Positions 36,467 through 46,095 of a stretch of DNA of 64,000 nucleotides are shown here, one piece after another. Origin of the DNA: Bin87 sp963668585 (lineage in GTDB: Bacteria; Chloroflexota; Dehalococcoidia; Lucifugimonadales; UBA3495); NCBI GenBank assembly GCA_963668585.1, contig OY764869.1, positions 2,480,001-2,544,000 on the forward strand. The letters are read 5' to 3'. A program made the translations under genes and the position numbers. Positions within the stretch are counted from its first letter, which is position 1. Every line of letters begins with the position of its first letter. Below the pieces are notes generated by a model. It ran no database searches and was not told where the DNA came from. It saw only the letters and a program-made list of their open reading frames with translations.

Positions 36467-36944
36467 GATGAAACCATTTATGTCGTGTGTTGAGAGCACA
36501 GGAATCAACGATGCTCGGCGTCATTGAGAAGCAACCGGGCTAACTCAAGCAGTACAGCGTTATAAAGCGACGCTATGTTAATAAGAGTTTGAGTGTGTGC
36601 GCAGTTGGCATCTCGATGTGATGCCCAGTGAGTCAGTTGCGCATGGTATCACAAGCAATGGTAGGATGGATACATATATTAACAATGTGTGGTAATATTT
36701 TGTAGCAAATACGTGTCATCGTAAGAATTGGATAACGTTGAGCCACCTTGATGCAGCCTCGACGACGCTTCGGGGTACAACGCATCAGGAGTTGGTTTCC
36801 AGGTCCGGGGGGTATTGACCACGGCTACGACCAAACCGTCGTGGCCGTGGTCAGTCTGGGTCGCGATATCGTTGGCTGCGGCGCCCGTGTTTCGCGGTTG
36901 CGGAAGATGGTCGCGTTTTGACGGCGCTGCTGATTGGGTTTGCG
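36467..36944. other. intergenic region upstream of the hybrid regulator
   Basis: A/T-richer than its surroundings between about 36540 and 36740, which fits a promoter region for the leftward regulator gene. No RNA gene or further coding frame recognised. Confidence 0.4.
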
Positions 36945-37880
36945 TCAGGCCATCGCCAGAGTTTCTTTTGGAAACAGACTCTCCGGATCAACGCGTTGGG
37001 GGATCACGCGCTGATCGAGGTTGAAATCGATAAACGTCTCCAGGGTTTTCAAGGAACTCTCGATTCCATAGGGCAATGGATCGCCGCCAACCAGTTGGCC
37101 CATTTCGATGACTGACCGGTCAAACGGTTCCGTCGCGGCGCCCGCGCGCAGGCGTTCAACGTACGGGGTCTTGGCGGAACTGAACACATTGCACAATTCG
37201 ACCGCGAGGTCGGGCTGGGTTTGCAGCATGCTGTTCTTGACCACAACCATGTGACTGATTGGATATACCCCGCTGCTTTGGTGCCATCTGGCATCGGCAG
37301 TGGTTGGGTCTGGGAAAAGCGGGTGGATGTCAGATTCCGGGTCGGGTGCGGCGCCGATGGCAGCGTCAATTTCACCCGAAATCAGCATGGACTTGAGATC
37401 GCTGTTCTGAGACGAAACAACGTTGGCCGGCGCGACGAACTCGGCGACGTGTTCGTCCCCGGACAATACCCAGGTCACGGCGTCAAGGTCCACGCCGTAC
37501 GCGGTTTGCAGGATGCCTCGTGTCCATACACCAGGGGTCAGCGTATAACTGCGAAGGCCTACCTTTTTGCCCTCAAGATCACGGGGCGACCCGATGTTGG
37601 AACGGCCGTGGACCACCACTCCGCCGTGATAAAAAGCGCGGGTCAGGAAAATCGGTATGCCGGTAAATTCCTTTCCATGAGCGCGGGCGCATAGATAAGT
37701 TGACAGAGCCATTTCGGCGACGTCGAACTCCAATTCGCGCACCATGCGTCGGAAAATGCTGGTGACCGGGTTCACCTCAGTATGTTGCATTTCGAACATT
37801 TCCGACTCGATTGAGCCGTCTTTCAGAGGGGCAGTGTGGCCGTAGTTGCCCACCGCTGTGTTGAGGATCAGTTGTGTCAT
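36945..37880 (-). CDS. 4,5-dihydroxyphthalate-decarboxylase-like / periplasmic-binding-fold protein
   Basis: 311 residues from ATG 37880, which follows GGGAGGT at 7-8 nt. The layout (residues 60-130: FDVAEMALSTYLCARAHGKEFTG, then IPIFLTRAFYHGGVVV, DLEGKKVGLRSYTLTPGVWTRG) is that of the dihydroxyphthalate decarboxylase (Pht5-like) and NMT1-like binding-protein fold. There is no signal peptide, so it is cytosolic and more likely an enzyme than a transport receptor. The substrate is uncertain; many members beside LLM oxidoreductases are annotated only by similarity. Confidence 0.78.
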   Translation of the reverse strand: MTQLILNTAVGNYGHTAPLKDGSIESEMFEMQHTEVNPVTSIFRRMVRELEFDVAEMALSTYLCARAHGKEFTGIPIFLTRAFYHGGVVVHGRSNIGSPRDLEGKKVGLRSYTLTPGVWTRGILQTAYGVDLDAVTWVLSGDEHVAEFVAPANVVSSQNSDLKSMLISGEIDAAIGAAPDPESDIHPLFPDPTTADARWHQSSGVYPISHMVVVKNSMLQTQPDLAVELCNVFSSAKTPYVERLRAGAATEPFDRSVIEMGQLVGGDPLPYGIESSLKTLETFIDFNLDQRVIPQRVDPESLFPKETLAMA

Positions 37881-38434
37881 CAAGGTTACCTCCCAGTACG
37901 GGCGGATACGCTACCACCCCGGCTGGACAGATTGTACCCGGTATGGGCCAACTTCGGACGCCCGACTGATCCCTGATCGAACATTGGGTGAAGGCCGGCA
38001 TGGACGCTGATCAGGCAGCCAGGGCGCGTCTGGTGTGTTGCCGGCGCCTGGCCAACTTCCGCGCCGTTGGGACGTCCGGGCGCCGTGAGGTTGGACAGTG
38101 GGCGGGCTGCCACCAACGCGATGCTCTGAAAGGATTGATTGTCCACCACCCTGCCTGCGAGGGCCCGTTCATACCTTCCGTCATTTGCCTGACATTTTCC
38201 GTTTTTCCCGCGAAAGCGGGAAGCCAGGAAGTACAAAATGATGCCAACGGTACTGTTGCCGAAACTTTTCCGGGGTCCTGCTTTCGCAGGAACGACGTAT
38301 GGTTTTGAAAGTGTGAACGGGCCCCAGTCCCGGTGCCAGCGTGCAAGAACCGTTATACTGGCACCGCGATTTGCTGCATTCGACTATAAACCGCGCCTGG
38401 GTTGAACAGGCGGGTCCGAAGGAGGAACACACCA
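37881..38434. other. intergenic region with a hairpin-bearing repeat
   Basis: No gene recognised. TTCCCGC-GAAA-GCGGGAA at 38205-38222 and TCCTGC-TTTC-GCAGGA at 38276-38291 are two hairpins about 55 bp apart. Together they form a common type of dispersed intergenic mini-element. AAGGAGG at the right edge belongs to the LLM gene. Confidence 0.5.
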
Positions 38435-39568
38435 ATGCACTGTGGCGTGATGGTGACCGGATACAACCAGGGCGACTGGGAACGCCTGTTGAAGGGAGAC
38501 TATGACCGTCCTCCCGCGATACCGGATGCTTCGAACATGGATGACACCCTGTACATGGGGGAACTGGTCGAACCGTTGGGGTTTGACTCGATCTGGGCGA
38601 CCGAGCACTATGGCTCCGCCTACTCCATGCAGCCCAACCCGTTGCAGTACCTGGCGTACTGGGCAGGCCGCACCAGCAGGGTGGATGTGGGCACCGCCGT
38701 CATAGTTGCCCCGTGGTGGAATCCGGTGCGGTTGGCTTCTGAGATCTCCATGCTTGATATCCTGCTGAAAGGTCGCCGACTGCACCTGGGGATCGGCCGG
38801 GGCATCGCGCCGCACGAGTACGCCTCACTGGGCTACCCCATCGGGCAGTCCCACAAGTATTTCTACGATGTGATCAACGCGATCAAGGCCTCGGACGGCG
38901 CGGAACGCTTCGAGTTCCAGGGGGAGGTTTACGACATACCGCCCACGACCATCCGGCCCCAGGCGCGGCACAAGGGCGATTTGACCAAAGACATCAAGGT
39001 TGCCTTCACCACGGAAGCGTCCGCACGAATGGCCGCCGAAAACGGCCTTGGGCAGATGTTTGTCGCCGGCGACGATGTGGACGAGATGACTGACAAAGTC
39101 CGGAGGTTCAACAGGATTCGCAAGGAACTGGGCCTCCCGCCCGACCAACCCACCACCCTGTTGTGGATGTATTGCGCCGAAACTGAGGATGAAGCAAAGG
39201 AGGGGTGGACGTATTTCCACAACCAGTTGACTGCGGCTCAGCACCACTATTTTGAATGGAATAACCCGGGCTACGAGGGCATCAGCGGCTACGAGGAATA
39301 CCTGATACGCCAGCAGGCCGACGTGGGCACCGCCGATGCGAGTTTCAACGCACGGCGCGCGACCCAACCCATCGGGACCCCGGACGAAATCATTGAAAAG
39401 ATCAGGAAGCTTCAGGGGACAATCAGCCTGGAAAAGGTTGTGGTCCATATGTTTTACGGCGGTATGCCCAGGGACAAGGCCGAAAAGAGCCTCAGGCTCT
39501 TCGCGGAGAAAGTCCTGCCGGCGGTGCAGGAAATGCCGACGCCGATCAATCCGGCATCCCTGGAGTAA
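38435..39568 (+). CDS. LLM-class (luciferase-like) flavin-dependent oxidoreductase
   Basis: 377 residues, bacterial luciferase-like TIM barrel (PF00296). ATG 38435 is chosen for the strong AAGGAGG before it; the frame is open 33 bp further. Family blocks: VEPLGFDSIWATEHYGS, TSRVDVGTAVIVAPWWNPVRLA, LKGRRLHLGIGRGIAPHEY and TPDEIIEKIRKLQ. It would use FMNH2 or F420 with O2 for oxidation of small organics. Followed 69 bp later by the Gfo/Idh/MocA gene on the same strand. Confidence 0.88.
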   Translation: MHCGVMVTGYNQGDWERLLKGDYDRPPAIPDASNMDDTLYMGELVEPLGFDSIWATEHYGSAYSMQPNPLQYLAYWAGRTSRVDVGTAVIVAPWWNPVRLASEISMLDILLKGRRLHLGIGRGIAPHEYASLGYPIGQSHKYFYDVINAIKASDGAERFEFQGEVYDIPPTTIRPQARHKGDLTKDIKVAFTTEASARMAAENGLGQMFVAGDDVDEMTDKVRRFNRIRKELGLPPDQPTTLLWMYCAETEDEAKEGWTYFHNQLTAAQHHYFEWNNPGYEGISGYEEYLIRQQADVGTADASFNARRATQPIGTPDEIIEKIRKLQGTISLEKVVVHMFYGGMPRDKAEKSLRLFAEKVLPAVQEMPTPINPASLE

Positions 39569-39637
39569 GAAACGCCCCTCGCGGCTGGACACCAACTTCG
39601 GCCATAGCGCGCCGGTCACAAATTAGGAGCCTCTACC

Positions 39638-40735
39638 ATGGCAGACAAAATTCGGTTGGGATTCGTGGGAGCCAACGTCAACTCGACCTGGGCGGGCCAG
39701 TCGCACTTCCCGGCGCTGTTGGCCAGCCCGGACGTCGAGTTCACCGCCGTTTGCACCACGCGGCCCGAAAGCGCGGAAGAAGCGCGAAAGGCCTTTGGAG
39801 CCAAGCTTGCCTTCCACGATTTCCGGACCATGGCGGCATCGGACGAAATCGACGCGGTGGCGGTGGTAGTGCGGGTGCCTTCTCACTACGAGCCGACAAA
39901 GGCCGCCATTGAAGCGGGCAAGCACGTCCTGACCGAATGGCCTCTGGGCCGCAATACTGCCGAAGCCGAAGAACTGGCAGCGCTGGCTCGCAACAAGGGC
40001 GTCCGGACGGCGGTCGGCCTGCAGTCCCGAGTCAGCCCAGCTTTGCAGTATGTCAAGGAACTGATCGAGACCGGCTACGTGGGCGAGGTGATGTCGTGCA
40101 GCGTCAATACCTTCCGTGACGGGCCCTTGCAGCGGACCTCCGACCGTACCTGGCAGCGCGATGCCAGCCTCGGCGCGAACACCCTGACCATCGCCACCGG
40201 GCACGTTATCGACGCTCTGCGCTTCGTGGCGGGGGATTTTTCCAGGGTGGCCTGCATGGTCTCGACCCAGATTGAGCAGTGGTACGAGCCCGATACCCAG
40301 CGTTTTGTGGATACCGACTCGCCGGACAACGTTCGGGTATCCGGACAGTTGGCGAGTGGCGCGGCGGCGTCGGTCCACGTCGGGGCCGTCCCGTGGGCGG
40401 GCAGCGGCTACCGCATGGAAATTTACGGTCGGGAAGGGACGCTGGTCGTCACGGGCAGCGTCTCATCCCAACGAGGCGAGATGCTGCGGATACAGGGCGC
40501 GAAGGGGAGCCAGCAACTGGAAGACCTGGCCATCCCAGACCGCTTCGTGTACGTCCCCGATGATTTCCCGCGCGGCGACCCGTTCAACATCGGGCAGTTG
40601 TACACGCTATTCGCGGAGTCGATCAGGACCGGCGAAAGTCGCCTGCCGACGTTCGACACCGCGGTTGGACTGCATCATTTCCTGGACAGGGTCAAGGAAG
40701 CATCCGACACTGGCCGCGAGCTTGCAGTTCACTGA
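39638..40735 (+). CDS. Gfo/Idh/MocA family protein, Gal80-like with EWP in place of EKP
   Basis: 365 residues with an N-terminal Rossmann domain (KIRLGFVGANVNSTWAG) and a C-terminal alpha/beta domain. In oxidoreductases of this family the motif is EKP with a catalytic Lys; here it is EWPLG (residues 100-104), so the Lys is Trp101. The second-site His is kept in TGHVIDALRF. The same Trp replacement is typical of Gal80-like members, which bind NAD(P) and sugars without known oxidoreductase action. GGAG lies 9-10 nt before ATG 39638. Function could be a catalytically altered dehydrogenase or a ligand-binding regulator. Confidence 0.82.
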   Translation: MADKIRLGFVGANVNSTWAGQSHFPALLASPDVEFTAVCTTRPESAEEARKAFGAKLAFHDFRTMAASDEIDAVAVVVRVPSHYEPTKAAIEAGKHVLTEWPLGRNTAEAEELAALARNKGVRTAVGLQSRVSPALQYVKELIETGYVGEVMSCSVNTFRDGPLQRTSDRTWQRDASLGANTLTIATGHVIDALRFVAGDFSRVACMVSTQIEQWYEPDTQRFVDTDSPDNVRVSGQLASGAAASVHVGAVPWAGSGYRMEIYGREGTLVVTGSVSSQRGEMLRIQGAKGSQQLEDLAIPDRFVYVPDDFPRGDPFNIGQLYTLFAESIRTGESRLPTFDTAVGLHHFLDRVKEASDTGRELAVH

Positions 40736-41234
40736 GGAGGCGGTTTCGTCCGGCCCTGAAAAAATGGCGTTGCGGCACGACCGTTGCCGTGATCGGGGTT
40801 TTCCGGTCAGGGTAGTGGCTGGTGTCCGCGCACGCTTCGCGGGCATGAGCGGACGGCTGTTCACGCAGGACATACCGCCGGATCGTGCCTCAGCGGGGGC
40901 TGAGTTTTCGGCGCCGCGAGAAACGCGTCCTGTCCGGTGCAGGCAGTTGGCAGCGTCCATGACGGTCCAGGTTACATAACGTCCGTGGCCTGCGTTGCCG
41001 GATGCCATGATGGGAAGCAAGGGCCCGCCCAGATGGCTTGATCATGCCAGATAACGAGGGACTCGGAATATCTCTGGAATCACTGGTACACTGTTAACGC
41101 GTTCGAATCACTGAACCCGACGATGCGCCGACAGGCGTGCCGTTGACGCACACGGCTGGGGGCAGCGCGATCTTTCGCTTTCTGAACCCGCGACCAGTCG
41201 TACACACCACCCACATTTCCATCAAGGAGTTACC
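40736..41234. other. intergenic region, nothing recognised
   Basis: About 500 bp between two plus-strand genes. No RNA, terminator with T-run or further gene was recognised. Confidence 0.4.
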
Positions 41235-42647
41235 ATCAGTACGCAAACCCCAACCCGGTCCAACGGCCGGAGACCGCACAATCGGTTGCGCAATAACCGA
41301 CAACAGCGACATGATGCGACCTGCGCCGAATGCAGGGCATCAACCACGGTACCGTTCCGACCTGATCCGGCCCGGCCGGTGTATTGTCCGGAATGCTGGA
41401 AAACCCGTCAGAACGGCGATGCTGCCGCACCCGAGACGCCGACCACCAACCCTGCGCCAGCCAACAAGATCCGCGGCCGGCATGATCAGGAAGATACCCT
41501 CCCAGAAGGCGATGTCTTTCCCGGGATTGATCTGAAAGCAGCGACCCGACGCGCCATTGGGCGCATGGATATCGTGGAGCCGACTCCCATTCAGGAGCAG
41601 TCCATACCCTGCCTGCTTGCCGGCCGGGACCTGATCGGTCAGGCGCGCACCGGGTCTGGCAAGACTCTGGCTTACGCCGTCCCGATGGTGGAAAAATGCG
41701 ACCCGTCTGACCGTCGCGTCCAAGCATTGGTGCTGGCCCCGACCCGCGAACTGGCGATTCAGGTGGCGGGAGTCATTGAGACTTTGGCGTCAGGCCAACG
41801 GTTGCGCGTGACGCTGCTTTACGGCGGCCGCTCACTGCGCCCGGAATACACGGCATTGCGGAACGGCGCTCAAATCATCGTCGGCACGCCGGGGCGTACC
41901 CTGGATCATCTCAGGCAGGGGGCGCTCGACCTGAGCGCGGTAAAGTTTCTGGTCCTGGATGAAGCCGACGAAATGCTGGATCTGGGCTTCGCCCGCGATG
42001 TGGAATCTATCCTGCACCGCACGCCCTCCAAACGTCAGACGGCTCTGCTGTCGGCGACGATGCCCGATTGGGTCGCCAGCACTGCCAGCAAGCACCTGCG
42101 CGATCCCATCACGGTGGCGGTGGACGCCGGGGAGTCAACGGTCCCCAGCGTTGAACACCGGGTGTACAGCATCAAAAAGGCCGACAAGATGTCGGCCCTC
42201 CGAACCCTGTTGGACCGACGCGAAGGTGCTCCGATTCTCGTGTTCGGCAGGACCAAACGCGGGGTGAAGCAACTTGCAAACCAATTGGGGGCATATGGAT
42301 ACCCGGTGGGAGCGCTCCAGGGGAACCTCAGCCAGTCGGCGCGCGAACGCGTCATGCGTGATTTTCGGTCCGGAGCGGTTTCGATTCTGGTCGCTACCAA
42401 CGTGGCGGCCCGCGGCCTTGATGTGGCGGGGATAGGACAGGTGATCAACTACGACCTTCCCGACTCCGAACAGCTTTTTACCCACCGCGTGGGACGCACT
42501 GGCCGGATGGGTCGCGCAGGCGAGGCGGTTACTTTCGTGACGCCGGACGATGGTCGCAAATGGCGGGAGATTGAACGCCACCTGGGCCACCACTTCACGC
42601 TGAAATCGTGGAACCGAGAGGCGAAGTCGGCGGATCTACGCAGGTAG
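41235..42647 (+). CDS. DEAD-box RNA helicase with N-terminal zinc ribbon, apparent ATC start
   Basis: About 470 residues. The N-terminal Cys4 ribbon CAECRASTTVPFRPD...YCPECW (two CxxC pairs, about residues 30-60) is seen in Chloroflexota DEAD-box helicases. Helicase motifs are complete: Q motif with PTPIQ, ARTGSGKT, PTRELA, GTPGR, VLDEADEML, SATMP, ARGLDV and HRVGRTGR. The best ribosome binding site AAGGAG (41224-41229) is followed after 5 nt by ATC AGT ACG, in frame, where an ATG would be expected. The first standard start in frame is TTG 41286, with no binding site. Either a rare ATC start or a changed ATG. Confidence 0.85.
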   Translation: MSTQTPTRSNGRRPHNRLRNNRQQRHDATCAECRASTTVPFRPDPARPVYCPECWKTRQNGDAAAPETPTTNPAPANKIRGRHDQEDTLPEGDVFPGIDLKAATRRAIGRMDIVEPTPIQEQSIPCLLAGRDLIGQARTGSGKTLAYAVPMVEKCDPSDRRVQALVLAPTRELAIQVAGVIETLASGQRLRVTLLYGGRSLRPEYTALRNGAQIIVGTPGRTLDHLRQGALDLSAVKFLVLDEADEMLDLGFARDVESILHRTPSKRQTALLSATMPDWVASTASKHLRDPITVAVDAGESTVPSVEHRVYSIKKADKMSALRTLLDRREGAPILVFGRTKRGVKQLANQLGAYGYPVGALQGNLSQSARERVMRDFRSGAVSILVATNVAARGLDVAGIGQVINYDLPDSEQLFTHRVGRTGRMGRAGEAVTFVTPDDGRKWREIERHLGHHFTLKSWNREAKSADLRR

Positions 42648-42741
42648 AAGGGTCGGCCAGTTGTCCAATGGGCGGTGGAAGAGCGTCCCGAGTGGGGCTC
42701 GGATGCCGCTCTTTGGTGTTCAGCGCCAATCGGGGGCGAAG

Positions 42742-44877
42742 TTATTTCAGCGAGAGCGAAATCCGCTTGCGCTCCAGGTCCACGTCCAGCACGGTCACCC
42801 ACACCCGTTGCTGCACTTTGACAACGTCCGACGGATTTTTGACGAATCCCTCGGCCATCTGACTGATGTGCACCAGGCCGTCCTGGTGTATTCCTACATC
42901 GACGAATGCGCCAAACCCGGTCACATTGGTAATCACACCGGGCAGTTTCATTCCGGCCGCCAGGTCCTGGATTTCGTGGACGCCCGGCGCATAATCGAAG
43001 GGTTCAAATTCTTCCCGGGGGTCGCGTCCGGGTCGAGCCAATTCTTCGATGATGTCATGCAATGTGGGCAAGCCAACTCGATCACTGACGTAGCGGCGGG
43101 TATCGATCTGTTCGCCGACGCTGAAGTTGCCCACGAGTTGTCTCACTGACCGGCCCAGGTCTCCGGCGATGGCTTCCACCACCGGGTATGATTCGGGATG
43201 CACTCCGCTGGCGTCCAGGGGGTTTGCGCCCTCGCGGATGCGCAGGAACCCGGCCGCCTGCTCGAAGGCCTTGGGGCCCAGTCGCGGCACGTTTTTCAGC
43301 GATGTCCTGGAGGCAAAGGGGCCGTTGAGGTTCCGGTACTCCACAATGTTATTCGCCAAACGGGGCCCCAGGCCGGAAACATAGGACAGCAACTGGGGAC
43401 TGGCGGTGTTCACCTCCACGCCGACCTGGTTGACGCAACTGGTCACAATATCGTCCAGGCGTTCCTTCAAGTCCTTCTGATCCACGTCGTGCTGGTACTG
43501 GCCGACCCCGATCGATTTGGGGTCTATCTTGACCAATTCGGCCAGCGGGTCCATGAGACGACGACCGATGGAGACGGCGCCCCGAACGGTAATGTCATGA
43601 TCAGGAAATTCGGTACGCGCGGCTTCGGACGCCGAATAAACCGAAGCCCCGCTTTCGTTGACCATCACGATGGAGATTTGAGGGTCCAAGTCCAGCGTCC
43701 CGAGAAAGGCTGCGGTCTCCCGGCCACCGGTTCCATTGCCGACGGCGATGGCTTCAATGCGGTATTGATCGCACAGTTCCAGCACTTTTATGGTGGCCTC
43801 TCTCTGACCCTGTTGTCCGACCAACGGATAAACCGTATCGTGGTGGAGCAGGTGGCCCTGCCGGTCGAGGCACGCCAATTTGCATCCGGTGCGAAACCCC
43901 GGATCCAGCGCGAGGACCCGCTTTTGACCAAGGGCCGGGGCCAGCAACAGTTCCCGAAGGTTTGCGGCGAATACCGCCATGGCGGTTTCCTCGGCTCGAA
44001 CCCGGATGGAGTTGCGCACCTCGGTTTCCATCGTGGATTCCAGCAACGGCCTGTATCGTTCCCTGATGGCTTGCCGAATCTGACGCGATGCCTCCGTGTT
44101 GCCTCTGACAAAGATCCGTTCCAGGATTTCGGTGGCAGACGAGGCGGGCGGAGCGATGCGAACCGAAAGCACTGATTCTTTCTCGCCCCGGAGCATGGCC
44201 AGTATTCGATGGGAAGGGGCCGCAGCGACCGGTTCTTCCCAGTCGAAATAGTCCCGGAATTTTGCGGCCTCCGCCTCCTTGCCGGCAGCGACCCTGGCCG
44301 AAACAACGCCCTGCGACCAGAACAGTTCGCGAATCTGCTGTCGCGCGGTGGCATCTTCGCTGACCCATTCGGCTACGATGTCCCTTGCTCCGCTCAGCGC
44401 TTCATCGACGGTTTCCACCTCTGCTTCGGGGTTAACGTAATCCTGCGCAGCCCGCGAGACCGAAAAATCCGACTGGCTCCAGAGGCTCAAGGCCAAGGGC
44501 TCAAGTCCCTTCTCTCTTGCCATGGCGGCACGGGTGCGCCGTTTGGGTCGATACGGAAGGTATGTGTCCTCCAGGGTTGTCATTGAATCTGCGGATAGAA
44601 TGGCCGCCCGCAATTCTTCGCTCAGCAGGCCGCGCTTTTCCAGCGAGGCCAGGATGGTGTCGCGCCGTTGGCCGAGTTCCCGCGTCTGCGACAAGCGGTC
44701 CCTGATGCTGTTGATCGCCACTTCGTCCAGGCTTCCGGTATTCTCCTTACGGTACCGGGCAATGAAGGGAACCGTGGCGCCGTTGTCCAGCAATGCAACC
44801 GTTGCCCCCACCTGACCTCTGGTCAGTTGGAGTTCACGTGCTATCAGCGGAATCGCATCGTCAATGGTGTTGGTCAA
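42742..44877 (-). CDS. tex: Tex-family RNA-binding transcription accessory protein
   Basis: 711 residues from TTG 44877, which has GGAG 8 nt upstream; a GTG at 44910 is possible. Order: N-terminal helical region (PFIARYRKENTGSLDEVAI, EDTYLPYRPKRRTRA), YqgF/RNase-H-like domain (VLALDPGFRTGCKLACLD, GNGTGGRETAAF), helix-hairpin-helix (NIVEYRNLNGPFASRTSLKNV, LGPKAFEQAAGFLRI), and C-terminal S1 domain (PGVITNVTGFGAFVDVGIHQDGLVHISQMA). All domains are complete. It binds nucleic acid and influences transcription. Convergent with the helicase gene, 94 bp between stops. Confidence 0.95.
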   Translation of the reverse strand: MTNTIDDAIPLIARELQLTRGQVGATVALLDNGATVPFIARYRKENTGSLDEVAINSIRDRLSQTRELGQRRDTILASLEKRGLLSEELRAAILSADSMTTLEDTYLPYRPKRRTRAAMAREKGLEPLALSLWSQSDFSVSRAAQDYVNPEAEVETVDEALSGARDIVAEWVSEDATARQQIRELFWSQGVVSARVAAGKEAEAAKFRDYFDWEEPVAAAPSHRILAMLRGEKESVLSVRIAPPASSATEILERIFVRGNTEASRQIRQAIRERYRPLLESTMETEVRNSIRVRAEETAMAVFAANLRELLLAPALGQKRVLALDPGFRTGCKLACLDRQGHLLHHDTVYPLVGQQGQREATIKVLELCDQYRIEAIAVGNGTGGRETAAFLGTLDLDPQISIVMVNESGASVYSASEAARTEFPDHDITVRGAVSIGRRLMDPLAELVKIDPKSIGVGQYQHDVDQKDLKERLDDIVTSCVNQVGVEVNTASPQLLSYVSGLGPRLANNIVEYRNLNGPFASRTSLKNVPRLGPKAFEQAAGFLRIREGANPLDASGVHPESYPVVEAIAGDLGRSVRQLVGNFSVGEQIDTRRYVSDRVGLPTLHDIIEELARPGRDPREEFEPFDYAPGVHEIQDLAAGMKLPGVITNVTGFGAFVDVGIHQDGLVHISQMAEGFVKNPSDVVKVQQRVWVTVLDVDLERKRISLSLK

Positions 44878-44970
44878 TTTTGAGGCTCCGGGCGCGGGGA
44901 GGGTGAGCACCGTCTATGCGTGGGTTCAAATGGGGTGGCCAGCGGAGTGCGCCGGGTGGTCGGAGCGGCG

Positions 44971-46095
44971 CTACCCTGCTGCGCCGATACCGGACTTGAT
45001 CGGGGGAGGGTTGCCTCGCTCGATCTCATTGGGCGGTTTCGAGCCCTTTCGGAGGGCGGCGGCAACCTCGTGCATGTGGCTGAGAATTTCCCGGTACGAC
45101 CTGAACGCGCCTGTTTCATAATAGGTTATACCGCGTTGCCGGCAGAACTCTTTCACGATGGGCCGCGCCCTTCCCAATTTGTTCCTGGGCATCATCGAGA
45201 ACAGGTGGTGCTCGATCTGGTAGTTCAGCCCGCCATACAGGAAGTTGACCAGGAAGTTTGGTTTCACGTTGCGGGTGGTGAGCACCTGGGTGCGCACGAA
45301 ATCCAACGGATTGTCCTTGTCCAGGATCAGCATCCCTTTGTGGTTCGGGGCGAACACCAACCCGTAGTACAGTCCGAACAATCCCTGATGCACCACGGCG
45401 AAAACCAATGCCTCCCATGGGTTGAGCGCGTACAGGAGCAAAGCGCCGTAAATCGCAAAGTGCGCCACCATCAACCCCGATTCCAGAATCGCGGTTTTGA
45501 CGCTGCGGCCGCCGAAAATGAACTGCGCGCTGGAGTAGCGCAGGGCGAAGCTCTCAAGCGTAAGGATCGGTACGAAATAGAAGGCCTGGTAGGCTGCCAG
45601 AAACCGCAGCACGCCCCGCTTGCTTCTGGCTTTTTCCTCGGAAAAGGCAAACACCGGGATGAGGGTGTGGGGGTCGTCATCCAGGTCGTTCGGCGTGCGA
45701 TGGTGCTGGTTATGCTGATTGAGCCACCAGGACTGGCTCATGCTCAGCAGGAAAGTGACGCCGGATCCGATCAGGCGGTTTCCCCGGACTGACCGGCAGA
45801 CGCCCAAATGGCCGGCGTCATGGCCGATATAACCGATCTGTCCGAACACAAACGCCAGGAATGCGGCGTTGGCAAGCTGGAACCAGAAATTGTCCACCAA
45901 TATCAAAAGCGTGATGCTCAAAGCGAGCATTGCAAGGGAGGAGGCAATCTTCAGGGTGTAGTATCGGAGTTGCCGGTCCAGCAACCCTTTTTCCCTCATC
46001 AGTCGGGACAATTCTTCAAATTCGCTCATTTGCTCCGACTGTTTCGTTTGTCGTGTGGCTTGGGGGCCCGGATTGGGCTTTGTAAAATCCTGCAT
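44971..46095 (-). CDS. membrane fatty acid (acyl-CoA) desaturase
   Basis: 374 residues (ATG 46095; an internal ATG at 46029 has GGAG only 3 nt away). Three His boxes bind the di-iron centre: HDAGH, HNQHHRTPND, and NYQIEHHLFSMMPR. Hydrophobic pairs lie at about 50-90 and 180-240. The third box with Gln instead of the first His (QIEHH) is seen in front-end desaturases and in mycobacterial DesA3-type enzymes; no cytochrome b5 domain is fused. Upstream of tex on the same strand by about 90 bp. Likely role: unsaturated membrane lipids, electrons from a separate ferredoxin or reductase. Confidence 0.9.
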   Translation of the reverse strand: MQDFTKPNPGPQATRQTKQSEQMSEFEELSRLMREKGLLDRQLRYYTLKIASSLAMLALSITLLILVDNFWFQLANAAFLAFVFGQIGYIGHDAGHLGVCRSVRGNRLIGSGVTFLLSMSQSWWLNQHNQHHRTPNDLDDDPHTLIPVFAFSEEKARSKRGVLRFLAAYQAFYFVPILTLESFALRYSSAQFIFGGRSVKTAILESGLMVAHFAIYGALLLYALNPWEALVFAVVHQGLFGLYYGLVFAPNHKGMLILDKDNPLDFVRTQVLTTRNVKPNFLVNFLYGGLNYQIEHHLFSMMPRNKLGRARPIVKEFCRQRGITYYETGAFRSYREILSHMHEVAAALRKGSKPPNEIERGNPPPIKSGIGAAG

